Origin: JAQAZP01 sp032127265
Lineage (GTDB): Bacteria > Acidobacteriota > JAQAZP01
Length of the DNA: 57,981 bases
Assembly (NCBI GenBank): GCA_032127265.1
Contig: JAQAZP010000293.1
Span: 1-57,981 of the forward strand
Reading direction: 5' to 3'
Positions 41,566 through 51,395 of the stretch are shown in pieces (position 1 is the first letter of the stretch; each line of letters begins with the position of its first letter). Both the position numbers and the translations under genes were made by a program. The notes below the pieces were generated by a model. It was given only the letters and a program-made list of their open reading frames with translations, ran no database searches and had not been told where the DNA came from.

Positions 41566-41802
41566 GATATAACCCCGTTACCAGCGGCGGGCCGGGTGAG
41601 TTCTGTCGGCCAGCCAGTTGCTTTCTCCGTCGGGCCGGCGGTTGCCGGCGTTGCACCGCCCTCACTTACCTTTTCGGATTGGTGGGGCACATCTTTACGG
41701 CTAAAATTGCCGCCTCCAAGCAGTTGATAATACATCCGTTAAACCGTCAGAACAGGGCCGCCGGCGCCGGGGCCGCCGGAAAGCCAAAACCGGGACCACC
41801 GA
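41566..41802. other. pilB-pilT intergenic region
   Basis: The 237-bp gap has GC-rich palindromes near 41765-41790 (rearranged GGCCGCCGG and CCGGCGCC units) and an AT-richer centre, but no promoter matching sigma-70 or sigma-54 consensus was found. It may carry the pilT promoter or merely separate pilB and pilT. Confidence 0.3.
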
Positions 41803-43518
41803 TCAGGCGACGGTCTCGCGAAGAACCTCCTCCACACTGGTCACTCCGGCCCGGATTTTAAAGAGGCCGCTCTGACGCAGGGAGATCATCCCCTCTTCCA
41901 TGGCCTTCTGCTTGATTTCCACGGCCGAGGCACCGCAGAGGACCAGTTCCTTGATATCGTCGCTGGCTTCGAGCACTTCGTAAAGGCCCACCCGGCCCTT
42001 GTAGCCGGTGTTGTTGCACGTCATGCAGCCCTCTCCGCGATAGAGCTGGATCGTTTCCGCCTCCTCCAGGGTGAAGCCGATCTCCACCAGCGCCTGGGGC
42101 ACCGAGGTGATCTCGGTCTTGCACTCGGAGCAGATGCGGCGGATCAGCCGCTGGGCGCAGATCAGATTCAGCGAAGTGGAGACGAGGAACGGCTCGATAC
42201 CCATGTTCATCAGCCGGTTGATGGTGCTCGGGGCATCGTTGGTGTGCAACGTGCTGAGCACCAGGTGGCCGGTGAGCGCGGCCTTGATCGCGATCTCCGC
42301 CGTCTCGAAATCACGAATCTCTCCCACCAGGATGATGTTGGGGTCCTGGCGCAGGAAAGCCCGCAGGGTCGAGGCGAAGGTGAGGCCGATCTGCTCCTTC
42401 ATCTGCACCTGGTTGATGCCGTTGAGATTGAATTCCACCGGATCCTCGGCGGTCATGATGTTCGTTTCCGGGGAGTTGAGCCGGGAGATCGACGAGTAGA
42501 GCGTGTTGGTCTTGCCGCTGCCGGTGGGTCCGGTGACCAGGATGATCCCGTAGGGCTTGATGATGTTGCGCTCGAACCGTTTCAAGGAGTCAACCTCGAA
42601 GCCCAGCCTGGTCATGTCGAGCATCAGGTTGTCCTTGTCCAGCAGCCGCAGCACCACCTTTTCGCCGAACAGAGTGGGCAGACTCGAGACACGGAAGTCC
42701 AGTTCCTTTATCTTGCCCTGGACTTTCATCTTGGCCTTGATCCGGCCGTCCTGGGGCAGCCGCCGCTCGGAGATATCGAGCTTGGCCATGATCTTGATCC
42801 GGGAGATGATCGCGTCGCGCAGCTTCAGCGGTGGGCGCATGCTCTCGTAGAGCACGCCGTCGATACGGAAGCGCACCCGGTATTCCTTTTCGTACGGCTC
42901 GAGGTGGATGTCGCTGGCCCCCCGCTTCAGGGCGTCGCTGAAGATCAGGTTGACCAGCTTGATCACCGGGGCCTCTTCGGCGGCGTCGAGATCCTCGGAG
43001 GAAATGTCCAGATCGTCTTCAGCGTCCAGCACCTCCATGTCGTCCACCGCCGACTGGGCGGTGAGGTCATCCATCACCCGCTTCAGCTCGATGGCCGAGG
43101 TGCTCTGGTAATAGTGTTCGATGGCCTCGAGGATCGCCACCTCGGAGGCGATAACCGGCTCCACGTTGTAGCCGGTCATGAACTTGATGTCGTCCATGGC
43201 GAAGACGTTGGTCGGGTCCACCATGGCGATGGTCAACGTGGCCCCGGTGCGGTTGATCGGGATCAGTTCGTATTTGCGGGCCGTTTCCGAGGGGATCAGT
43301 TTGAATATCGACTCATCGATCTCGAAGCTGCCGAGATTGATCGCCGGGACGCCGTACTGCTGGCTGAGGTGAGCGGTGAGGTCCTCTTCTTCGATGTAGC
43401 CGCAGCGCACCAGCAGGGATCCGAGTTTTCCCCCCTCCTCCTTCTGCTTGCGCAAGACCTCCTTCAATTGTTCCTCATTGATCAGCCCTGCACTGACCAA
43501 CATTTCACCGATTCGCAT
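41803..43518 (-). CDS. pilB: Pilus extension ATPase PilB
   Basis: A 571-residue GspE/PilB-type motor. The N-terminal MshEN/T2SSE_N domain (about 1-150) is followed by the ATPase core with Walker A GPTGSGKTNTLYSS, Walker B NIILVGEIRDFETA and the His box TGHLVLSTLHTND. Two CxxC pairs, CSECKTE and CMTCNNTGY, bind zinc as in other PilB proteins. The start ATG at 43518 gives MRIGEMLVSAGLINEEQL, the family start; the open frame upstream is not coding. Confidence 0.97.
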   Translation of the reverse strand: MRIGEMLVSAGLINEEQLKEVLRKQKEEGGKLGSLLVRCGYIEEEDLTAHLSQQYGVPAINLGSFEIDESIFKLIPSETARKYELIPINRTGATLTIAMVDPTNVFAMDDIKFMTGYNVEPVIASEVAILEAIEHYYQSTSAIELKRVMDDLTAQSAVDDMEVLDAEDDLDISSEDLDAAEEAPVIKLVNLIFSDALKRGASDIHLEPYEKEYRVRFRIDGVLYESMRPPLKLRDAIISRIKIMAKLDISERRLPQDGRIKAKMKVQGKIKELDFRVSSLPTLFGEKVVLRLLDKDNLMLDMTRLGFEVDSLKRFERNIIKPYGIILVTGPTGSGKTNTLYSSISRLNSPETNIMTAEDPVEFNLNGINQVQMKEQIGLTFASTLRAFLRQDPNIILVGEIRDFETAEIAIKAALTGHLVLSTLHTNDAPSTINRLMNMGIEPFLVSTSLNLICAQRLIRRICSECKTEITSVPQALVEIGFTLEEAETIQLYRGEGCMTCNNTGYKGRVGLYEVLEASDDIKELVLCGASAVEIKQKAMEEGMISLRQSGLFKIRAGVTSVEEVLRETVA

Positions 43519-43762
43519 GCAAAGCCCCTTTGACGGACAGCCGGCCGCGCCAGGTCGTGCCGGCGCACCAGACATTTAACATCTTGACCACTGTTTTCCG
43601 CGGGAAAGAATTCCAGGCATCCAATCCCGCACTTTGGGCCGGCATCAACAGCAGCCGCCGGCAAGCAGGGCGTTCAACTTCATATCGGCCTCTGGAGGGC
43701 CGGTGTTGAGCGCTTCCGGAAGAAGATTTCAGGTCTGGGGAGATGGCGAGAAAAGCGGTTGT

Positions 43763-44512
43763 TCAGCGGCCCGCGGCCAGCCGCTGAGCAAGGTTGTCCG
43801 GCAGTCCGGCGTCCTTCATTTTGCGCATCGTAGGGCGATAGTCGTAGGCCACCCGGAAGAAGGTGATTCGCCCGCTCTCCGAGTCGTACCGGGCAAAAGC
43901 AGCGCGGGGATCACCGTCCCGCGGCTGCCCCACGGAACCGGGATTGAAGAGCAGGCGCTGACCGGGGCGCCGGGTCAGTTCCTCCTTGGGCCGTCGAAGG
44001 GCCTGGGTGGTGCAGCGTCCATCTTCCAGCACGGCGGCCAACGGCAGGTGGGTGTGGCCGCAAAAGATCATCGATGCGGGCACCACATCAAAAACCAGGC
44101 GTATCGGGCCCGCGGTGTGGAGATACTGGTCCTCGTCAAGGGGAGAGCCGTGAGCCGCCATTTCGCCCCCCTCCAGGGTCAGCGGCCCCTTGGGCAGCAT
44201 GGCCAGCCAGGCCTGGTCCTCCTGGCTCAGCCTCTCCCTCGACCAGCGGGCCGCCGCCCGGGCCGTGTCGTTGAAATCGTGACCCGGATCGATCCCCGCC
44301 GCTACCCGGTCGTGGTTGCCCCGAAGAATAACCACCGGTTGGGCCATGGAGCGGATCCGCGAGATCACCTCAACGGGATCAGGCCCGTAGCCCACCAGAT
44401 CACCGAGGACCAAAACCGCATCGGGCGACGGGAGGGCGCCGTCGGCTTCGAGCACCGCATTCAGCGCCTCGAAGTTGGCATGAATATCACTGAGCAGCAG
44501 ATAGGTGCTCAC
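43763..44512 (-). CDS. Metallophosphoesterase
   Basis: A 249-residue calcineurin-like phosphoesterase of the YfcE/MJ0936 type. Metal-binding motifs are visible in order: LLLSDIHANFEAL (DxH), LVLGDLVGYGPDP (GD), LRGNHDRVA (GNHD), AHGSPLDE and FCGHTHLPLA (GHTH). The substrate is probably a phosphodiester or phosphomonoester, not determined. The GTG start at 44512 overlaps the aroK stop, so the two are coupled. The 244 bp between this gene and pilB show no clear promoter. Confidence 0.9.
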   Translation of the reverse strand: MSTYLLLSDIHANFEALNAVLEADGALPSPDAVLVLGDLVGYGPDPVEVISRIRSMAQPVVILRGNHDRVAAGIDPGHDFNDTARAAARWSRERLSQEDQAWLAMLPKGPLTLEGGEMAAHGSPLDEDQYLHTAGPIRLVFDVVPASMIFCGHTHLPLAAVLEDGRCTTQALRRPKEELTRRPGQRLLFNPGSVGQPRDGDPRAAFARYDSESGRITFFRVAYDYRPTMRKMKDAGLPDNLAQRLAAGR

Positions 44513-45042
44513 TCCCCGAGTCCCTCCAGCCAGCGGACGATTTCTCCCACCGTCCGGTCCACGGCCCCCGCGGCATCCACCGACAGATCCGCCGAGGCAT
44601 AGGCCGGCGTCCGCTGCTCGAGCAACCGGCCCAGTTCCTGCGGGTCGCCACTCCAGAGAGGCCGCCGATCCCGCCCGCCGGCGGTGTTTCCCAGACGCCG
44701 GACAATCTCCGCCAGCGGGCAATTCAACCAGACCCGCACGCCGCTGCGGTCCATTAAAAGCCGGTTTTCTCGGGAGAGGACAATTCCGCCGCCGGTGGCC
44801 ACAACCGGGCGGCTCTGCAGGGGAAGCGCCGTCAGGGCCAGCAGTTCGGCCTCGCGAAAGGCCGCTTCACCGGATTCGGCAAATATGCGGGAGATGCTGC
44901 GGCTTTCGCGGCGCTCGATCTGATCGTCGAGGTCGATGAACGGCCGGTCCAGGTGCTGGGCCAGTGTGCGGCCCACCGTGCTCTTCCCCGACCCCATGAA
45001 GCCGGTGAGATAGATGGCGGTGCGGCCGGACGAGCCGTTCAC
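44509..45042 (-). CDS. aroK: Shikimate kinase
   Basis: A 177-residue cytosolic kinase of the shikimate pathway (shikimate to shikimate 3-phosphate). Walker A is GFMGSGKST; the shikimate-binding pattern is FIDLDDQIERRESRSI and the ATGGGIVLS segment follows; the LID region includes RRPLW. The GTG start overlaps the stop of the NSS transporter (GTGA). In many deltaproteobacteria aroK lies near pilMNOPQ, as it does within about 8 kb here. Confidence 0.93.
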   Translation of the reverse strand: MNGSSGRTAIYLTGFMGSGKSTVGRTLAQHLDRPFIDLDDQIERRESRSISRIFAESGEAAFREAELLALTALPLQSRPVVATGGGIVLSRENRLLMDRSGVRVWLNCPLAEIVRRLGNTAGGRDRRPLWSGDPQELGRLLEQRTPAYASADLSVDAAGAVDRTVGEIVRWLEGLGE

Positions 45043-46580
45043 GCGCGCCCCCGCTTGCGGCCAAGAACCAGATACCAGGCGCTGACCAGGAAAAAGATGC
45101 CGGCAACCAGCACGTCCAGCTTAACCAGCAACGACATCAGCGTGTGGGAAAAGGACTGGACCGCTTCGGATTCGAACTCACCCAGGATGCCGAATAGCAG
45201 AATCTGGCCCACCAGGAAGGGGGAAAGGTAGCGCACGAGAAAGAACCAGATCGGGCCGGTGGTAAACGTCTGATTCCCGTCTTGGACTTCGGACAGGGCG
45301 ATGCGCTTTCCCATGGCCCAGCCGATGAAAACACAGCAGAGCAACGCCCCCGCCGGCAGCATGTAGTCGGCGGAGATGTGAAAGGCGAGATCGAAAAAGG
45401 ACATGCCGGCGCTGTCGCCGGACCGCAGCCCCGCCAGCGCGCCCGCCCGGGAGGTGAAATGGGTGAAGAAGCCACTGGCCCCGCTGGAGAGTGCCGAGGG
45501 AATGCCGAGGAGGAAGATCACCCCGCCGAAGACCGCCGCCGCCCGGCGCCGTGACATTCCCCGCTCGTCCACCATGTACGCGGTTACCACTTCCAACAAC
45601 GAGATGCCCGAGGTGAGGGCGGCGATAACCACGAGGAAGAAAAAGAGCGAGGCGAAGACCCCGCCGCCCGGCATCTGGTTGAACACTGCGGGCAGGGTCT
45701 TGAACAACAGGCCGGGACCGTCGCCGGGCTCGAGACCGATGGCGAAGACCGCCGGGAAGATGGCCATCCCGGCCATCAGGGCGATGATAGTGTCCATGGC
45801 ACTGACCTGCAGAGTGGCGCTGGCCAGGTTGTCCCGCCGGCTCATGTAGCTGCCGTAGGTGATCATCGCCCCCATGCCGATACTCAGCGTAAAACAGGCC
45901 TGGCCCAGGGCGGCCATGAATGTTTCGGCGTTAAGCTTGCTGAAATCCGGGGCAAAAAGGAATTTGACGCCGCGAAGAGAGCCGGGGAGGGTCAACCCGC
46001 GCACCACCAGAATGATCAGCAGCAGGAAGAGCACCGGCATCAGGATCTTGCTCCAGCGCTCGATACCGCCCCGGACACCCTGGATGACGATCATCACGCA
46101 GAGCCCGATGAAAGCGAAGTGGTAGCCCACGGCCTTCCAGGGGTTGGAAGCAAAATCATTAAAATAAGTGGCCAGCGCCGGGGTATCCAGCCGGCTCAGG
46201 GTGCCGGTGAGAGACTCGATGAAGTAGCCGAGCACCCAGCCGGCCACCACGCTGTAAAATGAGAGGATGATGAACCCCGCGGCCACCCCCACACCACCCA
46301 GCACGAACCATGGTGTCCCGGGTTTGAGTGCGGCGTAAGCCCCCACCGGATTTTTTTCCGATCGTCGGCCGATGATCAGCTCGGTGAGCATCACCGGCAG
46401 GCCCACCAGGACCACGCAGGAAAGATAAAGCATCAGAAAGGCGGCGCCGCCGTGCTTTCCGGCGAGGTAGGGGAAACTCCAGATGTTGCCCAGGCCCACC
46501 GCCGACCCGGCGGCGGCCATCACGAACCCGACCCGGGAGCCCCACTTCTCACGATCCTCGCCGCCCCTGGTCATGGCCAT
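45039..46580 (-). CDS. Sodium-dependent NSS-family transporter 1
   Basis: A 513-residue LeuT-fold transporter with 11-12 helices. The unwound first helix carries the substrate and sodium motif AVGLGNIWSFPYL, and the second has FLMLYLSCVVLVGLPVMLTELIIGRR. Members import amino acids or related amines with Na+. It starts its own operon: a promoter with TTGCGC and TATACT lies at 46706-46734. It shares ancestry with the adjacent 46755-48290 gene but is clearly diverged. Confidence 0.93.
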   Translation of the reverse strand: MAMTRGGEDREKWGSRVGFVMAAAGSAVGLGNIWSFPYLAGKHGGAAFLMLYLSCVVLVGLPVMLTELIIGRRSEKNPVGAYAALKPGTPWFVLGGVGVAAGFIILSFYSVVAGWVLGYFIESLTGTLSRLDTPALATYFNDFASNPWKAVGYHFAFIGLCVMIVIQGVRGGIERWSKILMPVLFLLLIILVVRGLTLPGSLRGVKFLFAPDFSKLNAETFMAALGQACFTLSIGMGAMITYGSYMSRRDNLASATLQVSAMDTIIALMAGMAIFPAVFAIGLEPGDGPGLLFKTLPAVFNQMPGGGVFASLFFFLVVIAALTSGISLLEVVTAYMVDERGMSRRRAAAVFGGVIFLLGIPSALSSGASGFFTHFTSRAGALAGLRSGDSAGMSFFDLAFHISADYMLPAGALLCCVFIGWAMGKRIALSEVQDGNQTFTTGPIWFFLVRYLSPFLVGQILLFGILGEFESEAVQSFSHTLMSLLVKLDVLVAGIFFLVSAWYLVLGRKRGRA

Positions 46581-46705
46581 GAAAACAGACTCCCGAAATG
46601 CCGTCTTCGGTGATCAGTGCGTTGAACTGTTGCGGGATACCCTGAAACTCGTGGTGCTCCCCCCCGAGGGCCCAGGGAGTCTCCCCCGCCGGCCCGGCTG
46701 CACCT

Positions 46706-46734
46706 AGTATAGAACAGCAACGGGCTCCGCGCAA
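46706..46734 (-). promoter_or_regulatory. Sigma-70 type promoter of the NSS1-aroK-phosphoesterase operon
   Basis: Minus strand TTGCGC (46729-46734), a 17-bp spacer and TATACT (46706-46711). It lies between the two NSS genes and would give a leader of about 118 nt, which holds a C7 run and GC-rich pairing. Confidence 0.6.
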
Positions 46735-46754
46735 AACCGGGACCACCCGGCCGC

Positions 46755-48290
46755 TCAGTTGTCCGCACTGTCGTCCTCCGCCGGCGCGGCGGTCCGCCCC
46801 GCTGTCCAGCGGTGAAGCCGCCGGCCCAGGGGGAACAGCAGCAGGAGTACAACGCCCCACTGGACGAGGCAGGTGCTCATCCCGAACCGCTCGAGCGGGT
46901 TCCACCAGCCCCGGGGCGACCACTGGGTGGACTGCCAGAGCCACCAGAGGAACATCACCGCGAATTCCAGGGGAATCACCAGACCCACCAGCAGGCTGAA
47001 CCAGCGGCCGGCCGACTCCGCCTGGCCGCCGCCGGCCAGCGTACGGCGAAACCGCCGCAGACCGTATATCACGGCAGCCATGGAGAAGAGGAACCCGCTG
47101 ATCAGCAGCCCGACACTCCAGACCCAGTCCTGGTTCTCCAGAAATTTCAGGGAGAGGGCCGAGGGCAGCCCGCAAGCGGAACAGATTATCCAGACCAGAC
47201 CCAGGGCTCGTTTTCTGGTGAACCCGGCGTCGATCAGATTACGCACCGGCAGTTCCACCATCGAAATCAACGAGGTCAGCGCGGCAAGACTGAGGGCGAG
47301 AAAAAAGAGCACGAGAAAGAAGCGGCCCGCCGGAAACTGCTGCAGCAGGTGGGGGATCCAGATAAAAGCCATTCCGGTGTTCGCCGGACCGGACTGGCTG
47401 AGTACCTCCCGGGCCACGGCCCCGGGCAGGGCGGCAAAGGCGGTGGGGATGATCATCAGCGCAGCGAGAAGCGAGGCGCCGTTGTTGCCCAGGCCGGTGA
47501 CAAAGCAGCTTAAGGTCACGTTCTGGTCCGCCCTGGAGTAGACCGCGTAGGTCAGCAGCAGGCCCCAACCGGCGCCGGTGGACCAGGCGGACTGGGTCAG
47601 TGCGTCGAGCCAGAGCTTGTGCTGCAGGAAATCGGGCGGATGGAGACGAAAGAGAAAGGCCACCCCTTCCCCGGCGCCGGGCAGGGTCAGGGTGCGCAAC
47701 GCCCCCAGCAACAAGAGTACGAAAAGCACGGGGATCAGCAACCGGTTGGCCCGCTCGATGCCGCGGACCACCCCGCCCAGCACCACCAGCACGGCCGCGG
47801 AAAGGGCCAGCAGGTGGAATAGGCCGGGCTGCCAGGAACTGGAAAAGGCAATCCAGTCCGAGATGGCGCCGCCCTCGGCGGTGGTGGCGGAAAGGACCGG
47901 GCCGGCTGCGCCGCAACCGGCCAGCGCCACCGCCAGGTAGCGAAAGCACCAGCCGGTGATCACGGAATAGTAGAAGAGGATGGCCACCGAGCAGACAGTG
48001 ACCCATCCGCCCATCCAGGTCTTGCCGGGGCCGAGGAGGCGGGCGAAACTGCCCACCGTGCCCATCCGGGTCCGGCGGCCCATGGAGAGTTCAACCATCA
48101 GGAGCGGCACCGACCAGAGGAAGAGGCCGGCCAGCCAGGCGATGATAAAGGCGCCGGCGCCGTGCTCGGCATGTTGGGCCGCCACCCGGGGGAAACGCCA
48201 GATGTTTCCGGTGCCGATGGCCATGCCGAGAGCGGCGAGGATCAGGGCGTTGCGTGAGTTGAACCGCTCTCCCCGTTCTTCTCTCAGCAT
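46755..48290 (-). CDS. Sodium-dependent NSS-family transporter 2
   Basis: A 511-residue LeuT-fold transporter. The first helix has AIGTGNIWRFPRV, with Thr in place of the LeuT-type residue, and FLWSVPLLMVELSMGRRTRMG follows. Other features are the 12-helix profile and a charged, Ala/Asp-rich C-terminus. The gene is 26 bp downstream of accC, so it may be expressed with efp-accB-accC. Two NSS paralogs of different specificity side by side suggests uptake of two related amines or amino acids. Confidence 0.92.
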   Translation of the reverse strand: MLREERGERFNSRNALILAALGMAIGTGNIWRFPRVAAQHAEHGAGAFIIAWLAGLFLWSVPLLMVELSMGRRTRMGTVGSFARLLGPGKTWMGGWVTVCSVAILFYYSVITGWCFRYLAVALAGCGAAGPVLSATTAEGGAISDWIAFSSSWQPGLFHLLALSAAVLVVLGGVVRGIERANRLLIPVLFVLLLLGALRTLTLPGAGEGVAFLFRLHPPDFLQHKLWLDALTQSAWSTGAGWGLLLTYAVYSRADQNVTLSCFVTGLGNNGASLLAALMIIPTAFAALPGAVAREVLSQSGPANTGMAFIWIPHLLQQFPAGRFFLVLFFLALSLAALTSLISMVELPVRNLIDAGFTRKRALGLVWIICSACGLPSALSLKFLENQDWVWSVGLLISGFLFSMAAVIYGLRRFRRTLAGGGQAESAGRWFSLLVGLVIPLEFAVMFLWWLWQSTQWSPRGWWNPLERFGMSTCLVQWGVVLLLLFPLGRRLHRWTAGRTAAPAEDDSADN

Positions 48291-48316
48291 GGTCCTCCCG
48301 GTACAGCGGGGTGGGA

Positions 48317-49675
48317 TCAGGATAGCCGGGCTTTTTTCCGGGCCATGAACTTCTCCAGGTACCCGGTGGAGTAGTCACCGCGGATAAAATCCTCGTCCTC
48401 GATCACCTGCAGCAGGAAGGGTATCGAGGTTTTCACCCCTTCGATGACCACCGCCTGCAGGGCCCGGCGCATCCGGTCCAGCGCCTCGGAGCGATTGACC
48501 CCATGGGTGATCACCTTGGCGATCAGCGAATCATAGTAGCGCGAGATGGAGCTCGACCCGTGCAGTGCCGAGTCGATCCGGACCCCGGGCCCACCGGGGA
48601 AGTAGAGGTCGGTGAGTTGTCCGGGGCAGGGGGCAAACGTCTCCGGGTCCTCGGCATTGATCCGGCACTCGATGCTGTGACCGCGGTGACGGTACGTGCC
48701 CAGGTGTTCGGTCAACGGTTCACCGGCGGCGATGCGGATCTGTTCCTTGACCAGGTCCACGCCCATCACCATTTCGGTCACCGGGTGCTCAACCTGGATC
48801 CGGGTGTTCATCTCCATGAAGTAGTAATTGCCGTCACTGTCCAGCAGGAACTCGATGGTGCCCACACTAGTGTAGTTCACCGCCTGGGCCGCGGCCACCG
48901 CGGTGGCCGCCATCCGGGACCGCAACTGGTCGTCAAGGGCCGGCGAAGGAGACTCCTCGATCAGTTTCTGGTGCCGGCGCTGGATCGAGCAGTCCCGCTC
49001 ACCCAGTTGAACTATCGTGCCCTGAGTGTCGCCGAGGATCTGGAATTCAACGTGGCGCGGGTTGACCAGGAACCGCTCGAGGTAAAGCGTGCCGTTGCCG
49101 AAGGCGGATACCGCCTCGGCCTGGGCCAGCTTGAACGAGTCTCGCAGTTCGGTATTTGAGACCGCGGTGCGCATCCCCTTGCCGCCGCCCCCGGCGGCCG
49201 CCTTGAGAATCACCGGGTAGCCGATTTCCTCGGCCAGTTCGAGGGCCCGCTCCTCGGTCTTCACCACGCCCTCGCTGCCCGGCACCACCGGCACCCCGGC
49301 AGCGATCATCGTCTCCCGGGCCTTGGCCTTGTCCCCCATCAACCGGATCACCGACGGTTCCGGGCCGATGAAGGTGATGCGGCAGGCATTGCAGATCTCG
49401 GCAAAATGGGCGTTCTCGGCCAGGAACCCGTATCCGGGGTGGATGCCATCCGCCCCGCTTAGTTCGGCGGCACTGATCACCGCCGGGATGTTGAGGTAGC
49501 TGGCCTTGTTCGAGGGCGGCCCGATGCAGATATCCTCGTCAGAGAAACGGACATGCAGGGAATCCGCGTCTTCGGAGGAGTAGACGGCCACCGTCTTTAT
49601 CCCCAGTTCCCGGCAGGCCCAGATTGTGCGGAGGGCGATCTCCCCCCGATTGGCAATCAGGATTTTCTTGAACAT
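48317..49675 (-). CDS. accC: Biotin carboxylase subunit of acetyl-CoA carboxylase
   Basis: A 452-residue ATP-grasp enzyme that carboxylates the biotin of AccB in the first step of fatty acid synthesis. Motifs: N-terminal KILIANRGEIALR, glycine-rich loop AAAGGGGKGMR, and catalytic EMNTRIQVEHPVTE. The C-terminal biotin carboxylase domain ends about residue 445. The length is normal. It follows accB by 38 bp in an efp-accB-accC order often found in deltaproteobacteria. Confidence 0.97.
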   Translation of the reverse strand: MFKKILIANRGEIALRTIWACRELGIKTVAVYSSEDADSLHVRFSDEDICIGPPSNKASYLNIPAVISAAELSGADGIHPGYGFLAENAHFAEICNACRITFIGPEPSVIRLMGDKAKARETMIAAGVPVVPGSEGVVKTEERALELAEEIGYPVILKAAAGGGGKGMRTAVSNTELRDSFKLAQAEAVSAFGNGTLYLERFLVNPRHVEFQILGDTQGTIVQLGERDCSIQRRHQKLIEESPSPALDDQLRSRMAATAVAAAQAVNYTSVGTIEFLLDSDGNYYFMEMNTRIQVEHPVTEMVMGVDLVKEQIRIAAGEPLTEHLGTYRHRGHSIECRINAEDPETFAPCPGQLTDLYFPGGPGVRIDSALHGSSSISRYYDSLIAKVITHGVNRSEALDRMRRALQAVVIEGVKTSIPFLLQVIEDEDFIRGDYSTGYLEKFMARKKARLS

Positions 49676-49713
49676 GGAATGGAACCGCCTTCAATGGGCC
49701 GGCAGATGGCCGG

Positions 49714-50214
<501 letters not shown>

Positions 50215-50283
50215 GCTCTGTTCGCTCCGTTGCTGACCGCCGGGTTGGCCGGTCGCTGTGCTTGCCGCCGGGCGCCTGCCCGT

Positions 50284-50850
50284 TCAGCGGGAGGACACCC
50301 GTTCCACGTATTCCCCGGTGCGGGTGTCAATCTTGACCACGTCCCCCTCGTTGAGGAACAGCGGCACGTTGATCACCGCACCGGTTTCCAGGGTGGCCGG
50401 TTTCGAGCCGCCGGACGCTGTGTCGCCGCGAAAACCGGGGCTGGTCTCGGCAATGGGAATCTCGATGAACATCGGGAGTTCCATACCCAGGACCTCTGAA
50501 CCGTGGAACAGCATCAGCACCACCTGGTTCTCGCCGAGCAGACCGACCTTGTCACCCAGCATCTCGCCGCTGATCTGGACCTGTTCGTAGTTGTCCACGT
50601 CCATAAAATTGAATTCGCTGTCCGAGCTGTAGAGAAACTGCATGTTGCGTTCCTGCAGGTCGGGCTTGCCCACCTTCTCACCGGAACGGAATGTGTGCTC
50701 GAGAATCAGACCCGTTTTCAGATTCTTCATCCGGGTACGAACGAAGGCTCCGCCCTTCCCGGGCTTCACATGCTGGAAATCGACAATGATACAAGCCGCA
50801 CCGTTGAACAGGATCTTCAGGCCGTTGCGAAAATCTGAAGTGGAATACAC
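50284..50850 (-). CDS. efp: Translation elongation factor P
   Basis: A 188-residue EF-P that relieves ribosome stalling at polyproline. The KOW-like N-terminal domain has the conserved loop KPGKGGAFVR, with the modifiable Lys at K32; OB domains I and II follow and the C-terminus EGDVVKIDTRTGEYVERV is typical. The GTG at 50850 is chosen because AGGAG lies about nine bases upstream and the usual EF-P N-terminus starts there; the open frame upstream is leader. Proline-rich proteins in this window (PilQ, PilX-like) may need it. Confidence 0.96.
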   Translation of the reverse strand: MYSTSDFRNGLKILFNGAACIIVDFQHVKPGKGGAFVRTRMKNLKTGLILEHTFRSGEKVGKPDLQERNMQFLYSSDSEFNFMDVDNYEQVQISGEMLGDKVGLLGENQVVLMLFHGSEVLGMELPMFIEIPIAETSPGFRGDTASGGSKPATLETGAVINVPLFLNEGDVVKIDTRTGEYVERVSSR

Positions 50851-50941
50851 CGCTCTACTCTCCTGATAACCATAAGCGGTTTCAAATGAATCTGATCCGC
50901 TTGCAGATGACAAAGGAAACTGTTCGATTGCACAGCAGGGA

Positions 50942-50971
50942 ATTATAGTGGGGCGATTCGGGGAAAGTCAA
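50942..50971 (-). promoter_or_regulatory. Sigma-70 type promoter of efp-accBC
   Basis: Minus strand TTGACT (50966-50971), an 18-bp spacer and a perfect TATAAT (50942-50947), 92 bp upstream of the efp GTG. It shows that efp-accB-accC is separately transcribed from the pilus genes that precede it. Confidence 0.72.
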
Positions 50972-50986
50972 TGAACGCCGGAGGGA

Positions 50987-51361
50987 TCAGCCGAGTTCAT
51001 CACGCAGACGCATTCCGGTGCCGCGCATCAGATGGGCCGCCTGACCGGCCGGACTTTGCGGCCCCAGCAGCAGGACCAGGAAGCAGTCGTCATTCACCGG
51101 CATCAACAGCAGCTGGGCCTGATCGGCGCGCAGCAACAATTCCCTTGGCTGGCCAAAGGAAAGATCACCCTGACCGCGGCTCAGCCTGCGGAGCAGGGCA
51201 GCGTAGTCGGTGGCCAGGGCCTCCCAGGAATCCTCCTCCCCGTTCCCCCCGGAGGGCACGGTGGCGATGGCCAGGCCATCGGTTCCCACCAGGGATACCC
51301 GCCGGGCGCCGTCCACCCGGCGAACCAGTCTACGCAGTTCGTCACCGATCACGTTGGACAT
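50987..51361 (-). CDS. Roadblock/LC7-family protein
   Basis: A 124-residue Roadblock/LC7 domain protein with a typical alpha-beta profile (LRRLVRRVDGARRVSLVGTDGLAIATV, LLLMPVNDDCFLVLLLG). The family includes MglB, the GTPase-activating protein of the motility GTPase MglA in Myxococcus, and partners of other small GTPases. No mglA-like gene is in the window, and similarity to MglB is only at the fold level. Its position after the TPR and pilQ genes makes a pilus polarity role possible. Confidence 0.78.
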   Translation of the reverse strand: MSNVIGDELRRLVRRVDGARRVSLVGTDGLAIATVPSGGNGEEDSWEALATDYAALLRRLSRGQGDLSFGQPRELLLRADQAQLLLMPVNDDCFLVLLLGPQSPAGQAAHLMRGTGMRLRDELG

Positions 51362-51395
51362 GGGTCTCTCCCGCCGGGACGCCGGCGCAAGTGTG

